A stretch of DNA of 64,000 nucleotides from Clostridium sp. (GCA_023663705.1 JAMPGY010000013.1:1-64000); one strand, 5' to 3'; positions 35,640 through 44,620 are shown, counted from the stretch's first letter. Notes: generated by a model not told the origin, from the sequence alone. Numbers and translations: made by a program.

Positions 35640-35787
35640 GCAGGAAATTGCTGAAATGCAGCACAAGATAGACAAGGGAATACTCTTGGCACAGGAGCGT
35701 CTGATCAAGCGAACCCGCCACGATAACGAAACGTTGGTGGTGGTACGTAACGGACAGATTGTGGAAGTAAAACCGGAAGAGTTATAA
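35632..35787 (+). CDS. Small partner of the zeta-like kinase
   Basis: The 51 residues from the ATG at 35632 (MNEQEIAEMQHKIDKGILLA) form a charged helix followed by a short strand-like tail (ETLVVVRNGQIVEVKPEEL). The start codon overlaps the end of the kinase gene, so translation is probably coupled. Size and position fit an antitoxin or a regulatory subunit, but no known antitoxin family was recognised. The frame extends upstream to 35593 inside the kinase gene; that start is less likely. Confidence 0.6.
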   Translation: MNEQEIAEMQHKIDKGILLAQERLIKRTRHDNETLVVVRNGQIVEVKPEEL

Positions 35788-35841
35788 CCCTCTTCCGATA
35801 TCCCCCGATTCGGATCAGGATCAGGGCTACCCGGAATAGGA

Positions 35842-36111
35842 TTATAGTCGCCAATAGTTACGGGCTACGCATTCCATACGACGTCTGTCGGGTATTGTAC
35901 GCATATCATCCGTCAGACAACACAATCCGGCCAACAGATAGATATCGGCAGATTCATCGGCAGTTACAGCCCCCACATTTCGAAACAAATGGTTTCGTGC
36001 ATCCACAATCCTTATGGCATCCCGACAATAAGTCACATCCTGCACCCGTTGCAATTCATTGGCTACGAAAATATATAACGCATTTACAAAATCATCTATT
36101 TCTTCTTTCAT
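35842..36111 (-). CDS. Small conserved protein of unknown function
   Basis: 89 residues from MKEEIDDFVNALYIFVANEL, mostly helical, with TYCRDAIRIVDARNHLF and a C-terminal RIVARNYW-like end (ECVARNYWRL). It is soluble and has no motif I can tie to a function. The frame opens at 36153 but the family-like start is Met at 36111. It lies alone between the zeta-like pair and the thioesterase gene. Confidence 0.55.
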   Translation of the reverse strand: MKEEIDDFVNALYIFVANELQRVQDVTYCRDAIRIVDARNHLFRNVGAVTADESADIYLLAGLCCLTDDMRTIPDRRRMECVARNYWRL

Positions 36112-36236
36112 TGTTCTGTATTTTGCGATGAAAATGCCCCACAATTTCACCATTCATTAGAAAATCACATTGCAATATTCCTTTTGCATTGCAAAGGAGG
36201 CAAAAAAGAAGCAACAATGCAATATTTGCACCATCT

Positions 36237-36270
36237 TTTCGCGTTTATCCACAACTTTTTCTTAATTTTG
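36237..36270 (+). promoter_or_regulatory. Promoter of the thioesterase gene
   Basis: TTTT at 36237-36240 and TAATTTTG at 36263-36270. The start at 36291 follows it; the earlier frame opening at 36189 does not. Confidence 0.5.
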
Positions 36271-36290
36271 TTTTTACCAAACGAAAAAGA

Positions 36291-36659
36291 ATGAAAACAG
36301 GACTCACCTTCACCAACCGGATCACTATCAGAGAAGAGCACACGGCCATTACATTAGGGAGCGGAGACATGCCAGTCTTGGCCACTCCCATACTGGTGGC
36401 CTTGATGGAAAACGCTGCAATGAAAGCCGTAGCCGGCCTCCTTCCTGCAGGCAGCACCACCGTTGGCGGCTACATACAGACAACCCATATCAAACCCACC
36501 GGAACAGGGCACACCGTTGAGACCACGGCAACACTTGTCAAAGTGGACGGACGCAAACTGACCTTCAATGTGGAAGCCCGGGACGAACTGGGTAAAGTGG
36601 GCGAAGGAGAACATATACGCTTTATTGTAGATCGCGACAAGTTTATGACCAAAATCTAA
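36291..36659 (+). CDS. Hotdog-fold thioesterase
   Basis: The 122-residue protein begins MKTGLTFTNRITIREEHTA and has the FlK-like layout: TPILVALMENAAMKAVAGLL (central hotdog helix, about 36-55), TVGGYIQTTHIKPTG, and VDGRKLTFNVEARDELGKVG. FlK-type enzymes cleave acyl-CoA, in one case fluoroacetyl-CoA, but most members are housekeeping acyl-CoA thioesterases of unknown substrate. It has its own promoter and a shared downstream hairpin. Confidence 0.8.
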   Translation: MKTGLTFTNRITIREEHTAITLGSGDMPVLATPILVALMENAAMKAVAGLLPAGSTTVGGYIQTTHIKPTGTGHTVETTATLVKVDGRKLTFNVEARDELGKVGEGEHIRFIVDRDKFMTKI

Positions 36660-36660
36660 A

Positions 36661-36705
36661 AAACATCCCCTTAAACGCTCCTTACACAACGCCAAAGGGA
36701 TGTTT
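36661..36705. terminator. Hairpin between convergent genes
   Basis: AAACATCCC (36661-36669) pairs with GGGATGTTT (36697-36705). It lies between the thioesterase and the 36723 lipoprotein gene. Confidence 0.55.
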
Positions 36706-36722
36706 ATCTATTCATCCGAATA

Positions 36723-37298
36723 TCAAGGCTCATTACTTTGAGCACTTTCCGGATTGCGCGAGCATATCGGTTCTATTCTTTCTGCTACAGAATCTACTCC
36801 GACCGACCGGGTACCATAGGGCAATGCGTACCACTCATAACCATAGTCATAGCCGCCATATCCGTTTGTATACCAGTATTTACCATAGTTCTGCAAACGA
36901 AAACGTGTATCGGAATATGCTCCGTCCATATAACCGGAAAAATAACTTTCAGACAGACTATAGTCCCATATCTTGCAATCCAAGTCCGGATTATCAAACA
37001 ACAATACAATCACTCCATCGGCTATATACCACTCGAAATCGTGATACACAGTCTGCACACCGTAGCGGCCATAATAATCAACTTCTGTACCATAACCGGA
37101 CGTATAACCTGCCGTAGGTACAAACTCCAATACAGATCCCCTTGCCGGACGTCCGTCAATATACATCCCCACATCACCAAACCATTTACCGGAAAGCAAA
37201 TATCCTCGGTCATTGTCCGGATCCGGTTCACAAGAAGCCAATGGCATCACCAGCACCATCAACATCACTCCCATTACAATATTCTTAATTTTTTTCAT
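36723..37298 (-). CDS. Lipoprotein of unknown function
   Basis: The 191-residue product starts MKKIKNIVMGVMLMVLVMPL and has the lipobox LASC, so it is a lipoprotein. The mature part is rich in Tyr, Gly and Asp, with repeated YGY-type clusters (GYGGYDYGYEWYALPYG near the end) and a lipocalin-like start GKWFGDVGMYIDG. The frame opens at 37382, but the -7 box at 37338-37345 places the start downstream. No function known. Confidence 0.65.
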   Translation of the reverse strand: MKKIKNIVMGVMLMVLVMPLASCEPDPDNDRGYLLSGKWFGDVGMYIDGRPARGSVLEFVPTAGYTSGYGTEVDYYGRYGVQTVYHDFEWYIADGVIVLLFDNPDLDCKIWDYSLSESYFSGYMDGAYSDTRFRLQNYGKYWYTNGYGGYDYGYEWYALPYGTRSVGVDSVAERIEPICSRNPESAQSNEP

Positions 37299-37337
37299 AT
37301 TCCGTATTTTTAATCCGATGAAACATGTTTGATGCAG

Positions 37338-37345
37338 CAAAAGTA
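37338..37345 (-). promoter_or_regulatory. -7 box of the 36723 lipoprotein
   Basis: TACTTTTG on the minus strand, a full match to TAnnTTTG. Confidence 0.5.
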
Positions 37346-37414
37346 AACTAATAAAGATGTTCCCCCAACAGATTTTCCCCAATTAATATTAGGATTTTCC
37401 CTTTTCTTACAGGA

Positions 37415-37496
37415 GAAAAGCCCTTTCGGCGTGAAGTGCACCCCAAAAATTAGACACAAGCTTTTTGGAGCGTACTTCACGCCGAAAGGGCTTTTC
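37415..37496. repeat. Perfect 23-bp inverted repeat hairpin
   Basis: The arms 37415-37437 and 37474-37496 are perfect complements; inside, CCAAAAA and TTTTTGG can extend the stem. It ends three bases before the pyrD stop codon and faces a lipoprotein promoter. It looks like a repetitive extragenic palindrome or a terminator for pyrD. Confidence 0.8.
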
Positions 37497-37499
37497 AAA

Positions 37500-38411
37500 T
37501 CAATCTTCCAAGGCACCGATGATCTCCGTCACACTGTGGCATCCGTGGCGTTCCAGATATTCGTCTATCCCCCGAGCTACCTTCACTGTAATAGCCGGAT
37601 CTATAAAATTAGCCGTTCCGATCTCCACGGCTGTCGCACCGGCCAGCATAAACTCAACAGCATCCGTAGCGTTCATAATTCCTCCCAACCCCACAACCGG
37701 GATCTTGACAGCCTTAGCAACCTGCCACACCATACGCAAAGCCACAGGCTTGACCGCCGGTCCGCTCAATCCCCCGGTTGCAATAGAAAGCACCGGACGG
37801 CGACGCTCCGCATCAATAGCCATTCCCATTAGTGTGTTGATAAGACTGACCGCATCCGCACCGGCATCCGCCACACTACGCGCAATATCCGCCACACTCG
37901 TCACATTTGGCGATAACTTCACAATAAGAGTCTTTCGATAGGACTGACGCACAGCCTTCACCACCTCATAAGCGCCCTGCGTAGTGACCCCAAAAGCCAT
38001 TCCTCCTTGTTTTACGTTGGGACAGGATATATTCAACTCTATAGCCGGAATATGATCCAATGCATCGATACGAGCCGCACATTCAGCATAATCTTCTGGA
38101 CACGAACCGGACACATTCACAATCACATTGGTGCGTATATCCTTTATTGTAGGGTAGATTTGCTCACAAAAGTAATCCACTCCCTTATTCTGCAACCCCA
38201 CACAATTCAACATACCCGAAGGCGTTTCCGCCATACGGGGATAAGGATTTCCCTCACGATGAGATAACGTAGTACCCTTTACAATAATGCCACCAATATC
38301 TTCCAGATTCACAAAATCCACAAACTCCAGACCATAACCGAATGTGCCCGAAGCCGTCATCACAGGGTTTTTCAAATCAAGTCCCGCAATCTTTACGCTC
38401 AAATCTGCCAT
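37500..38411 (-). CDS. pyrD: Dihydroorotate dehydrogenase, catalytic subunit (type 1B)
   Basis: It makes orotate in pyrimidine synthesis with FMN as cofactor. The 303-residue barrel shows [33 protein letters not shown], the active-site cysteine in [13 protein letters not shown] (about 128-140) and C-terminal [19 protein letters not shown]. Cysteine as the base marks class 1B, which needs PyrK. pyrK lies upstream and its end overlaps this gene by 13 bases. The downstream palindrome may end the transcript. Confidence 0.96.
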   Translation of the reverse strand: MADLSVKIAGLDLKNPVMTASGTFGYGLEFVDFVNLEDIGGIIVKGTTLSHREGNPYPRMAETPSGMLNCVGLQNKGVDYFCEQIYPTIKDIRTNVIVNVSGSCPEDYAECAARIDALDHIPAIELNISCPNVKQGGMAFGVTTQGAYEVVKAVRQSYRKTLIVKLSPNVTSVADIARSVADAGADAVSLINTLMGMAIDAERRRPVLSIATGGLSGPAVKPVALRMVWQVAKAVKIPVVGLGGIMNATDAVEFMLAGATAVEIGTANFIDPAITVKVARGIDEYLERHGCHSVTEIIGALED

Positions 38412-39175
38412 AATAAATCATTTATATTAAATACCGGTCCATCCTTACACACACACACATGCCCTTCCTGGGTTTTCTCCACACAGCACAGACACGCCCC
38501 CACACCACAGGCCATATTGTTTTCAAGTGAAACTTCACAATCTATACCATTAGTCTTTGCATAGCGGGCCACCGACATCATCATGGGTTTAGGCCCACAA
38601 GTGGCAATACGATCAAAACGAACCTTCTCCAGCAATGAATGCTGTGTCACATATCCCTTTTCACCCGCCGTGCCATCTTCTGTTGTCGTGTATACATCAC
38701 CATAACAGGCAAACATATTCAACTGCATCAGATCAGATGCGGAACGAGCTCCCAACAGGAATGTGGGACGACAACCGGCCTCGACCATTTTTTTCCCCAT
38801 ATACAAAAGAGGAGCCGTCCCCACACCTCCGCCTACCAACAGAACCTTCTCATTTGCCTTTACCGGCATAGTAAACCCACGCCCCAACGGCAACACGACA
38901 TTCAGCACATCTCCAGTCATCAGATTAGCCAACTTACGCGTTCCTTCTCCTACAGTCTGAATCAAAAACCACACTTCGTTCTTTTCCCTATCCACAAAGT
39001 GGATGGAAATAGGTCTGCGTAAAAAAGTGGATGCCGACCCATCCACACGCAATTCTGCAAACTGCCCCGGCTGCATATCGGGCAAAGGCTTGTCATCAGT
39101 GAGCTTCAACAGAACATATCGCTCGTGCGGACGTTCGTTAGCCGTCACTTTCAAATCCAGAATGTATTTCTTCAT
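38399..39175 (-). CDS. pyrK: Dihydroorotate dehydrogenase electron transfer subunit
   Basis: The 258-residue partner of PyrD passes electrons from dihydroorotate to NAD+ with FAD and a [2Fe-2S] cluster. The FAD domain has RRPISIH (about 53-59) and GRGFTM, the NAD site [17 protein letters not shown]. The cluster cysteines are in [14 protein letters not shown] and the later CVCKDGPVF. It overlaps pyrD, so both are made from one mRNA with a -7 box at 39205-39212. Confidence 0.95.
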   Translation of the reverse strand: MKKYILDLKVTANERPHERYVLLKLTDDKPLPDMQPGQFAELRVDGSASTFLRRPISIHFVDREKNEVWFLIQTVGEGTRKLANLMTGDVLNVVLPLGRGFTMPVKANEKVLLVGGGVGTAPLLYMGKKMVEAGCRPTFLLGARSASDLMQLNMFACYGDVYTTTEDGTAGEKGYVTQHSLLEKVRFDRIATCGPKPMMMSVARYAKTNGIDCEVSLENNMACGVGACLCCVEKTQEGHVCVCKDGPVFNINDLLWQI

Positions 39176-39204
39176 TATATATAATATAGGTGTTACATTA
39201 GGTG

Positions 39205-39212
39205 CAAAGATA
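39205..39212 (-). promoter_or_regulatory. -7 box of pyrKD
   Basis: TATCTTTG on the minus strand, full match, 29 bases before the pyrK start. Confidence 0.6.
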
Positions 39213-39256
39213 CACGTTTCCGTGTGAATTCAAACAGAAAAAGGCCGGAAAGGCAA

Positions 39257-39766
39257 TTACCGCGCACTAAAGGTTTCAAAGGTACCGTCGTCAAAGAAAA
39301 TACGTATCTCTGTTATCTTTCGCTGAGGTTTGTCAATATATTTAATCGTTTCCTTTATAATAGGAGCAACAACAGGAGCGGATGAAAAAAGCTCCGGATT
39401 GGCTGAAGCAGAAGTCATATCCCTCCTGTTTTTTTCGTCGCTTCCCACAATAGACGTATCCGAATGGCGCTCATCCTTATCTGTTAGGGTATCGTCAAAC
39501 AGGAGTCCATTGCCTGCAGAATCATTCCGACTATTGTTGGTTTTATCAGTTGATCCTTCCGCATACATTTCCCCCTCACCAAACATCAACCAACTTATAC
39601 TAATGTCGGGAAAGCAACGATGTATGGCCTGAACATGATTATTAGTGGGATTTGTACGACCATTAAAAATACTTGACAAGGATGCAGGAGAAATTTCAAG
39701 CACACTCGCAAACTCCTGTTGCGTCATCTGCTCCTGCTTCATGATTTGCAATATACGATCTTTCAT
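39257..39766 (-). CDS. Helix-turn-helix transcriptional regulator
   Basis: The N-terminal 65 residues form a Cro/CI-type HTH (MKDRILQIMKQEQMTQQEFA, then SLSSIFNGRTNPTNNHVQAI). A low-complexity middle (about 70-125, rich in Asp, Ser and Thr) leads to a short C-terminal strand region (TEIRIFFDDGTFETF). Target genes are unknown; it could control its own promoter at 39825-39832 or the neighbouring pyrKD. No prophage genes surround it. Confidence 0.8.
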   Translation of the reverse strand: MKDRILQIMKQEQMTQQEFASVLEISPASLSSIFNGRTNPTNNHVQAIHRCFPDISISWLMFGEGEMYAEGSTDKTNNSRNDSAGNGLLFDDTLTDKDERHSDTSIVGSDEKNRRDMTSASANPELFSSAPVVAPIIKETIKYIDKPQRKITEIRIFFDDGTFETFSAR

Positions 39767-39824
39767 ATTTTATTCATCAAAATGTGTTAAGAGGGTCCCA
39801 AATGGGGCTTATTTTAAGCTTTTA

Positions 39825-39832
39825 CAAAGGTA
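39825..39832 (-). promoter_or_regulatory. -7 box of the HTH regulator
   Basis: TACCTTTG on the minus strand, full match, about 60 bases before the start codon. Confidence 0.5.
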
Positions 39833-39839
39833 AATATAA

Positions 39840-40420
39840 AAAAACAACCATACAAGAAAGTTGATTTAAAAATGTACTTCCAAATATTCGCAATTATGTA
39901 TTTTACATATGTATATAACCTTTAAACAGAGGGGGATTTTACATTTGCAAACAAAAACATTAAATATCATCATAAAAACATTTTAATCTAAAATTGAATA
40001 AAAATAACGAATAAACTGACTTTCTACAGATTATTTATATTAATAAATGATATAATAAGCAAAGAGCAGTTTATATTCACATATTACTACATTAAAACAT
40101 TGACCATCAAGTTTAATTAAGCCCAATAAACTGATTTACAAGGTATAAATTCAACAGCTATAAGTAGAATTATTATTCGTTTCAATATTTAATATCGATG
40201 AATTTATATTTGTATTCTTAAATTTAAATTCATAACACCCTACTATTTACCTTTTGTGTAATTTACAATTCTAATCCACAGCAATTCATGTAATCAAATT
40301 TATGTTCATATATTCACGATTTAAAATATTAAAATTAGCTAAACCTAAATTTAACAAAAATCCATTAGCTAAAATTCGGAATACTCTAAATTCTACCATC
40401 AAGCGGACAGAAAGAAAAAA
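39840..40420. other. Very AT-rich gene-free stretch
   Basis: A hand count at 39961-40020 gives 10 G+C in 60. No convincing open frame. TAnnTTTG-like boxes occur on the plus strand (39940-39947, 40205-40212) and on the minus strand (40295-40302), but such matches are expected by chance here. ATTAGCTAAA occurs twice, 30 bases apart (40334 and 40364). A small RNA ending at the next hairpin is possible. Confidence 0.4.
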
Positions 40421-40442
40421 CCACGCGATTCTCATCGCGCGG
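40421..40442. terminator. Bidirectional terminator downstream of holA
   Basis: CCACGCGAT (40421-40429) pairs with ATCGCGCGG (40434-40442) with one mismatch. T runs follow on both strands, so it can serve holA on the minus strand and any plus-strand transcript. Confidence 0.75.
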
Positions 40443-40530
40443 TTTTTTTCATAAGTCATTTAAATCAAGCAAAATACCTTATAATTTCTTGTTTGTATTT
40501 TACGTCCATCTAAATCCAAACTCCCCCTCT

Positions 40531-41556
40531 TTAATGCAAAATAAAGTATACCAGCTGCCTCAGAAGCTCTCCATCCGAAGTGTTGGGATTGCCCACTCCC
40601 TTGGCTTTTGCATCGGTTTGGCGTAATTCGGAAATTATTTGCATCACCTTTACGCCAGAGTATTTTTTCATAGCAGGAAGTACATTTTTGGCTACTTGCC
40701 AACGCGGTTGCTCCAACCAATCCGCAATCCCCTCTTCTGTCTTCTGAGGTGCATAATAAGCAAGCATCAAATTACTGAAAAAGTTGAACAGTACGGATAA
40801 GGTTACCTGAATAGGATAATTACGGGGATTACTGTTAAAGAATTTTATTATCCGATTTGCCTTCAACACATCCCGATGTACAAGCGCATTTAACAATTCA
40901 AAATTATTATAGTCTTTACTTATACCTATGTGGGCTTCGATAAAAGCAGAAGTCACCCTGCGGTCGGTAGCGGTCAAAGCAAGTGCAAGCTTATCCAGTT
41001 CTCCCGCCATACGATTCAGATCACTGCCCACATACTCGGACATCAACAGGGCTGCATCCATATCTATAGCCACCCCCTTTCTCTTCATGTAGTTGACAAC
41101 AAAAGAGGGAAGCTGGCTTTCATAAAGCTTCTTGGACTCATAAAGCACACCTGTCTTCTGTATATCACCGGCCAATTTCTTACGCCGATCCAGCACACCA
41201 TGCTTATGACACAATATAAGTACCGTGGTAGGCTGCGGTTGTTCCAAATAATAAGAAAGTATTTCTTTATTGGCCAAGCTCTGAGCTTCACGAACCAGCA
41301 CCACCTGCCTTTCCGCCATCATCGGATAGCGTTTGGCTGCATTAACCACCGTCTGCACATCCGTGTCCGTACCGTAGAGTACCGTCAGATTGAAGTCCCT
41401 CTCCTCTTCTTTCAAGGCACAGTCCACAATATAACCACTGACACGATCAATATAGTAGGCCTCATCACCCATCAGATAATATACGGGAGCAAAACGCCCG
41501 GCTCTCACATCCCGTACAATATCTTCATACGTAACAGAATCTTTCTTTGCAGCCAT
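40531..41556 (-). CDS. holA: DNA polymerase III subunit delta
   Basis: The clamp-loader delta subunit opens the DnaN ring. The 341-residue AAA+-like protein starts MAAKKDSVTYEDIVRDVRAG and has FAPVYYLMGDEAYYIDRV, VVLVREAQSL, VLILCHKHGVLDRRKKL, and a C-terminal helical collar. It lacks a working P-loop, as is normal for delta. amn lies four bases upstream on the same strand, so the two are co-transcribed. The terminator is about 90 bases downstream. Confidence 0.9.
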   Translation of the reverse strand: MAAKKDSVTYEDIVRDVRAGRFAPVYYLMGDEAYYIDRVSGYIVDCALKEEERDFNLTVLYGTDTDVQTVVNAAKRYPMMAERQVVLVREAQSLANKEILSYYLEQPQPTTVLILCHKHGVLDRRKKLAGDIQKTGVLYESKKLYESQLPSFVVNYMKRKGVAIDMDAALLMSEYVGSDLNRMAGELDKLALALTATDRRVTSAFIEAHIGISKDYNNFELLNALVHRDVLKANRIIKFFNSNPRNYPIQVTLSVLFNFFSNLMLAYYAPQKTEEGIADWLEQPRWQVAKNVLPAMKKYSGVKVMQIISELRQTDAKAKGVGNPNTSDGELLRQLVYFILH

Positions 41557-41560
41557 CTAA

Positions 41561-42337
41561 TTACCAGTCGAATTTCAAGTGTTTCACCGTTGTGCGCTCA
41601 TCCCGTATCATGTGAAGCGCCGAGATTCCGATGCTCACGTGTTCCTGCACGAAACTTTGTGTCACCGCACGATCACTCTCACTGGTCTTCACCCCTTCGG
41701 GAGTCATCGGATTATCCGAAACCAGCAATAGAGCTCCTGTAGGTATGTGATTGGCAAAACCGCACGTGAAAAGCGTAGCCGTTTCCATATCTACAGCCAT
41801 GGCACGGGTCGTGCGGAGGTAATCCTTGAATGCATCATCATGCTCCCAAATACGACGGTTGGTGGTATATACCGTTCCCGTCCAATAATCGCGACCAGCA
41901 TCACGTATGGAGGTAGACACCGCACGCTGCAACATAAAGGCGGGTAGCGCCGGCACCTCCGGCGGATAATAGTCGTTCGATGTTCCCTCTCCACGTATAC
42001 CGGCCAAGGGCAGAATCAAATCACCCAACTGTGTTTTGGAAGATATCCCCCCACATTTGCCCAGGAAAAGACAAGCCTTGGGTTTCACCGCACTCAGCAA
42101 ATCCATGATGATAGCTGCATTTGGGCTTCCCATTCCGAAGTTGATTATAGTCAGATTCTCCGCTGTTGCGGTTCTCATATTTGCCTTATAGTCAGGTATA
42201 GGCAAATGAAATTGTTCACAGAATATATCCACATAGTTATTAAAATTGGTCAATAGTATATATTCTCCGAAATCTTTCAAAGGCCGCTGCGTATAGCGAG
42301 GCAACCAATTTTCCACTATTTCCTGTTTCGTTTTCAT
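41561..42337 (-). CDS. amn: AMP nucleosidase
   Basis: It splits AMP into adenine and ribose 5-phosphate. At 258 residues it lacks the N-terminal domain of E. coli Amn and is the short form. Family features of the nucleoside phosphorylase fold are visible: INFGMGSPNAAIIMDLL, FLGKCGGIS, and AVDMETATLFTCGFAN with the ribose-binding ME motif. holA follows four bases later. A purine-phosphorylase activity is a possible alternative. Confidence 0.85.
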   Translation of the reverse strand: MKTKQEIVENWLPRYTQRPLKDFGEYILLTNFNNYVDIFCEQFHLPIPDYKANMRTATAENLTIINFGMGSPNAAIIMDLLSAVKPKACLFLGKCGGISSKTQLGDLILPLAGIRGEGTSNDYYPPEVPALPAFMLQRAVSTSIRDAGRDYWTGTVYTTNRRIWEHDDAFKDYLRTTRAMAVDMETATLFTCGFANHIPTGALLLVSDNPMTPEGVKTSESDRAVTQSFVQEHVSIGISALHMIRDERTTVKHLKFDW

Positions 42338-42346
42338 TTTTTTCCT

Positions 42347-42354
42347 TACTTTTG
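42347..42354 (+). promoter_or_regulatory. -7 box of the HsdR_N protein
   Basis: TACTTTTG, full match, 42 bases before the start at 42397; it lies in the gap between divergent amn and this gene. Confidence 0.5.
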
Positions 42355-42396
42355 TACGGCATCATATTGCCGATGATCAACCTACAAAAATAGCAA

Positions 42397-42846
42397 ATGT
42401 TCGCATTAAACCTTCCTTCTTACGAAATAAAAATTGTTATGCGCAATAGAAAACGTTGCGTGTTCGATCCCATCAGACGCAAATATGTAGCTCTGACTCC
42501 AGAAGAGTGGGTTCGCCAGCACTTTGTACACTTCCTCATTAACAGTAAAGGCTATCCGGGCTCCCTTTTGGGCAACGAGATTTCTCTCACGCTCAATGGA
42601 ACCAGCAAACGGTGTGACACCGTGCTCTATTCACGTACTGCTACCCCGCGCATGATTATCGAATACAAAGCTCCGCACATAGAAATCACCCAAAAGGTAT
42701 TCTCACAGATTTCACGATACAACATGGCGCTCCACGTAGACTATCTGATTGTGAGCAATGGGGTGACCCACTACTGCTGCAAAGTGGACTACGAGCATCT
42801 CACATACACGTTTTTATCTGATATTCCTGCTTACAACGAGTTATAA
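42397..42846 (+). CDS. Stand-alone HsdR_N (PD-(D/E)XK) domain protein
   Basis: The 149-residue protein matches the N-terminal nuclease domain of type I restriction HsdR proteins (HSDR_N_2): RQHFVHFLINSKGYP, then RCDTVLYS with the catalytic Asp and MIIEYKAP with the E-x-K pair. No helicase, methylase or specificity genes are near it, so it is not a restriction system. Proteins like this are common single genes in Bacteroidales; role unknown. Confidence 0.8.
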   Translation: MFALNLPSYEIKIVMRNRKRCVFDPIRRKYVALTPEEWVRQHFVHFLINSKGYPGSLLGNEISLTLNGTSKRCDTVLYSRTATPRMIIEYKAPHIEITQKVFSQISRYNMALHVDYLIVSNGVTHYCCKVDYEHLTYTFLSDIPAYNEL

Positions 42847-42869
42847 AACAACATCCTCCACCCACACAA

Positions 42870-42908
42870 GAATCGCGTATTTGCGACAATCCCGCAAATA
42901 CGCGATTC
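42870..42908. terminator. Bidirectional terminator between convergent genes
   Basis: A perfect 16-bp stem (42870-42885 with 42893-42908), seven-base loop, between the HsdR_N gene and the zinc-ribbon gene. Confidence 0.8.
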
Positions 42909-42977
42909 TCAATAAACAGGATTATATCTGCCGGGTTAAGCCTTACCCCTGATCTTGTAAATAGAAAAAAATAATTA

Positions 42978-43802
42978 CTACTCTTCTTCTGCAGTCTTGC
43001 GGCGACGACGCTTGGGCTTCTCCTCCACAGCCTTGTTTTCCATCTTCACACCGGCCAATTCGGGATCGATCATAATACGTCCACAATACTCGCATACGAT
43101 AATCTTCTTGCGCATGCGGATATCCAACTGACGCTGAGGCGGAATCTTGTTAAAACAGCCACCGCATGCATCACGCTGCACATACACGATGCCCAAACCG
43201 TTGCGACTGTTCTTACGGATACGCTTGAAAGCCGACAACAAGCGTGTTTCAATGGTAGCTTCCAAATCTTTGGAACGCTCAAGCAATTTTTCCTCCTCCA
43301 TCTTTGTCTCGGATATAATCTCGTCCAATTCCGACTTCTTGATGTCCAAATCCGTGCGACGCTCCGAAACCAGATCGGCACACTCCTGGATTTCGGCCGT
43401 CTTGTGCTCTATAGCCTGATTAGCCTCACGGATCTTCTTCTCATGCAACTCGATCTCCAAAGACTGGAACTCAATTTCCTTGCTCAACGCCTCATATTCC
43501 CGGTTGTTACGCACGTTGTCCAACTGCTCTTTATACTTGGCAATAGACGCACTGCTACCTTCCATAGCCACCTTACGGTCAGCCACGTCTTTCTTCAGCT
43601 CTGCTATCTCCGATTGAATTTTTTCTATACGTGTTGTCAGTCCCTCTATCTCATCCTCCAAGTCCTGCACCTCCAGGGGTAACTCCCCTCTGAGCGTCTT
43701 GATCTTGTCGATTTCGGAAAGCATCGTCTGCAACTGATAGAGATTTTTCAGTCTTTCTTCAATAGACAATTCCGTCTGGTCTTTTTTTACTTCTTTCGCC
43801 AT
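42978..43802 (-). CDS. Coiled-coil zinc-ribbon protein, CdsZ-like
   Basis: Residues about 20-190 form a long antiparallel coiled coil rich in Glu, Lys and Leu. The C-terminal zinc ribbon has CGGCFNKIPPQ and CEYCGR, four cysteines, followed by a basic tail (KPKRRRRK). This matches the DUF164 / C4-type zinc ribbon family, DNA- or RNA-binding proteins of unclear role. It lies eight bases after nif3, an arrangement common in many bacteria. Confidence 0.85.
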   Translation of the reverse strand: MAKEVKKDQTELSIEERLKNLYQLQTMLSEIDKIKTLRGELPLEVQDLEDEIEGLTTRIEKIQSEIAELKKDVADRKVAMEGSSASIAKYKEQLDNVRNNREYEALSKEIEFQSLEIELHEKKIREANQAIEHKTAEIQECADLVSERRTDLDIKKSELDEIISETKMEEEKLLERSKDLEATIETRLLSAFKRIRKNSRNGLGIVYVQRDACGGCFNKIPPQRQLDIRMRKKIIVCEYCGRIMIDPELAGVKMENKAVEEKPKRRRRKTAEEE

Positions 43803-43810
43803 GATTATGA

Positions 43811-44620
43811 TTACAAATACTTTATGGGATTCGTATCCACTGCTGTCCGATAAAGAAGCAGATCCGGAAACTCCTCCGCTATAATTGAATAAAATATATC
43901 TTTCGTATACTGTTCACTCTGATAATGCCCCAGCACAGCAATCTGAATTTCCTGTTCATGGCCGAAGTATTGATGATAATGCATCTCCCCCGTAAGGAAA
44001 ACATCTGCCTCCGCCGCTATGGCATCCGCCAACAGAAAATCTCCGGCACCGCCACAGATGGCCACACTCTGAACCGGACGGTTCAACAGTTCGTTGTGCA
44101 TCAGACACTCTACATGAAATACCGACTTGACACGCTGAAGAAATTTTAGAGAGTCTTCAGGTTCGGGCAGAAAACCAATCACACCACTCCCTGCCTTGAC
44201 GCTCCGCTCCTGACGTCCCTCGCGCACTTTCACCGTGCGCGGGCAAAGCAACGAAACATCTATCAGATTGAGCATCTCGGCAATCTTGTAGTTCACACCA
44301 TCCTCCGCACTATCCATATTGGTGTGGGAAGCATAGATTGCGATATCGTTCTGAATGGCCTTTCTCACACAGCGCTCCACCGTGTCACGGTCGGCAATGG
44401 TTTTCAGACCGCGAAACAACAAAGGATGGTGGGCTACAATCAAATTGCAACCCAGTGACATAGCCTCGTCTATCACTTCTTCAGTAATGTCCAGACACAA
44501 CAAAGCCCCTGATGCTTCCGCCTCCGTCAATCCTACCTGCAAGCCGGCATTGTCATAGCCTTCCTGCAAGGGCAGAGGCGCGAATCGTTCAAGGGCGCAT
44601 ACTATATCCTTAATCTTCAC
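43811..44620 (-). CDS. Nif3-like dinuclear metal protein, GTG start
   Basis: The 269-residue product is of the Nif3/YqfO family, hexameric rings with two metal ions; one role suggested is GTP cyclohydrolase-like. Metal motifs are IVAHHPLLFRG, SHTNMDSA and GEMHYHQYFGHE. The frame opens at 44728, but a -7 box at 44636-44643 and the family start VKIKDIVCALERFAPLP point to the GTG at 44620. The zinc-ribbon gene follows eight bases later. Confidence 0.88.
   Translation of the reverse strand: MKIKDIVCALERFAPLPLQEGYDNAGLQVGLTEAEASGALLCLDITEEVIDEAMSLGCNLIVAHHPLLFRGLKTIADRDTVERCVRKAIQNDIAIYASHTNMDSAEDGVNYKIAEMLNLIDVSLLCPRTVKVREGRQERSVKAGSGVIGFLPEPEDSLKFLQRVKSVFHVECLMHNELLNRPVQSVAICGGAGDFLLADAIAAEADVFLTGEMHYHQYFGHEQEIQIAVLGHYQSEQYTKDIFYSIIAEEFPDLLLYRTAVDTNPIKYL

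Noticed and set aside
39940..40302. Several TAnnTTTG matches in the AT-rich gap
   Set aside because: In DNA with about a fifth G+C these occur by chance; no -33 partner at the right distance was convincing.
42397..42846. Type I restriction system
   Set aside because: Only the HsdR N-terminal domain is present; no hsdM or hsdS.
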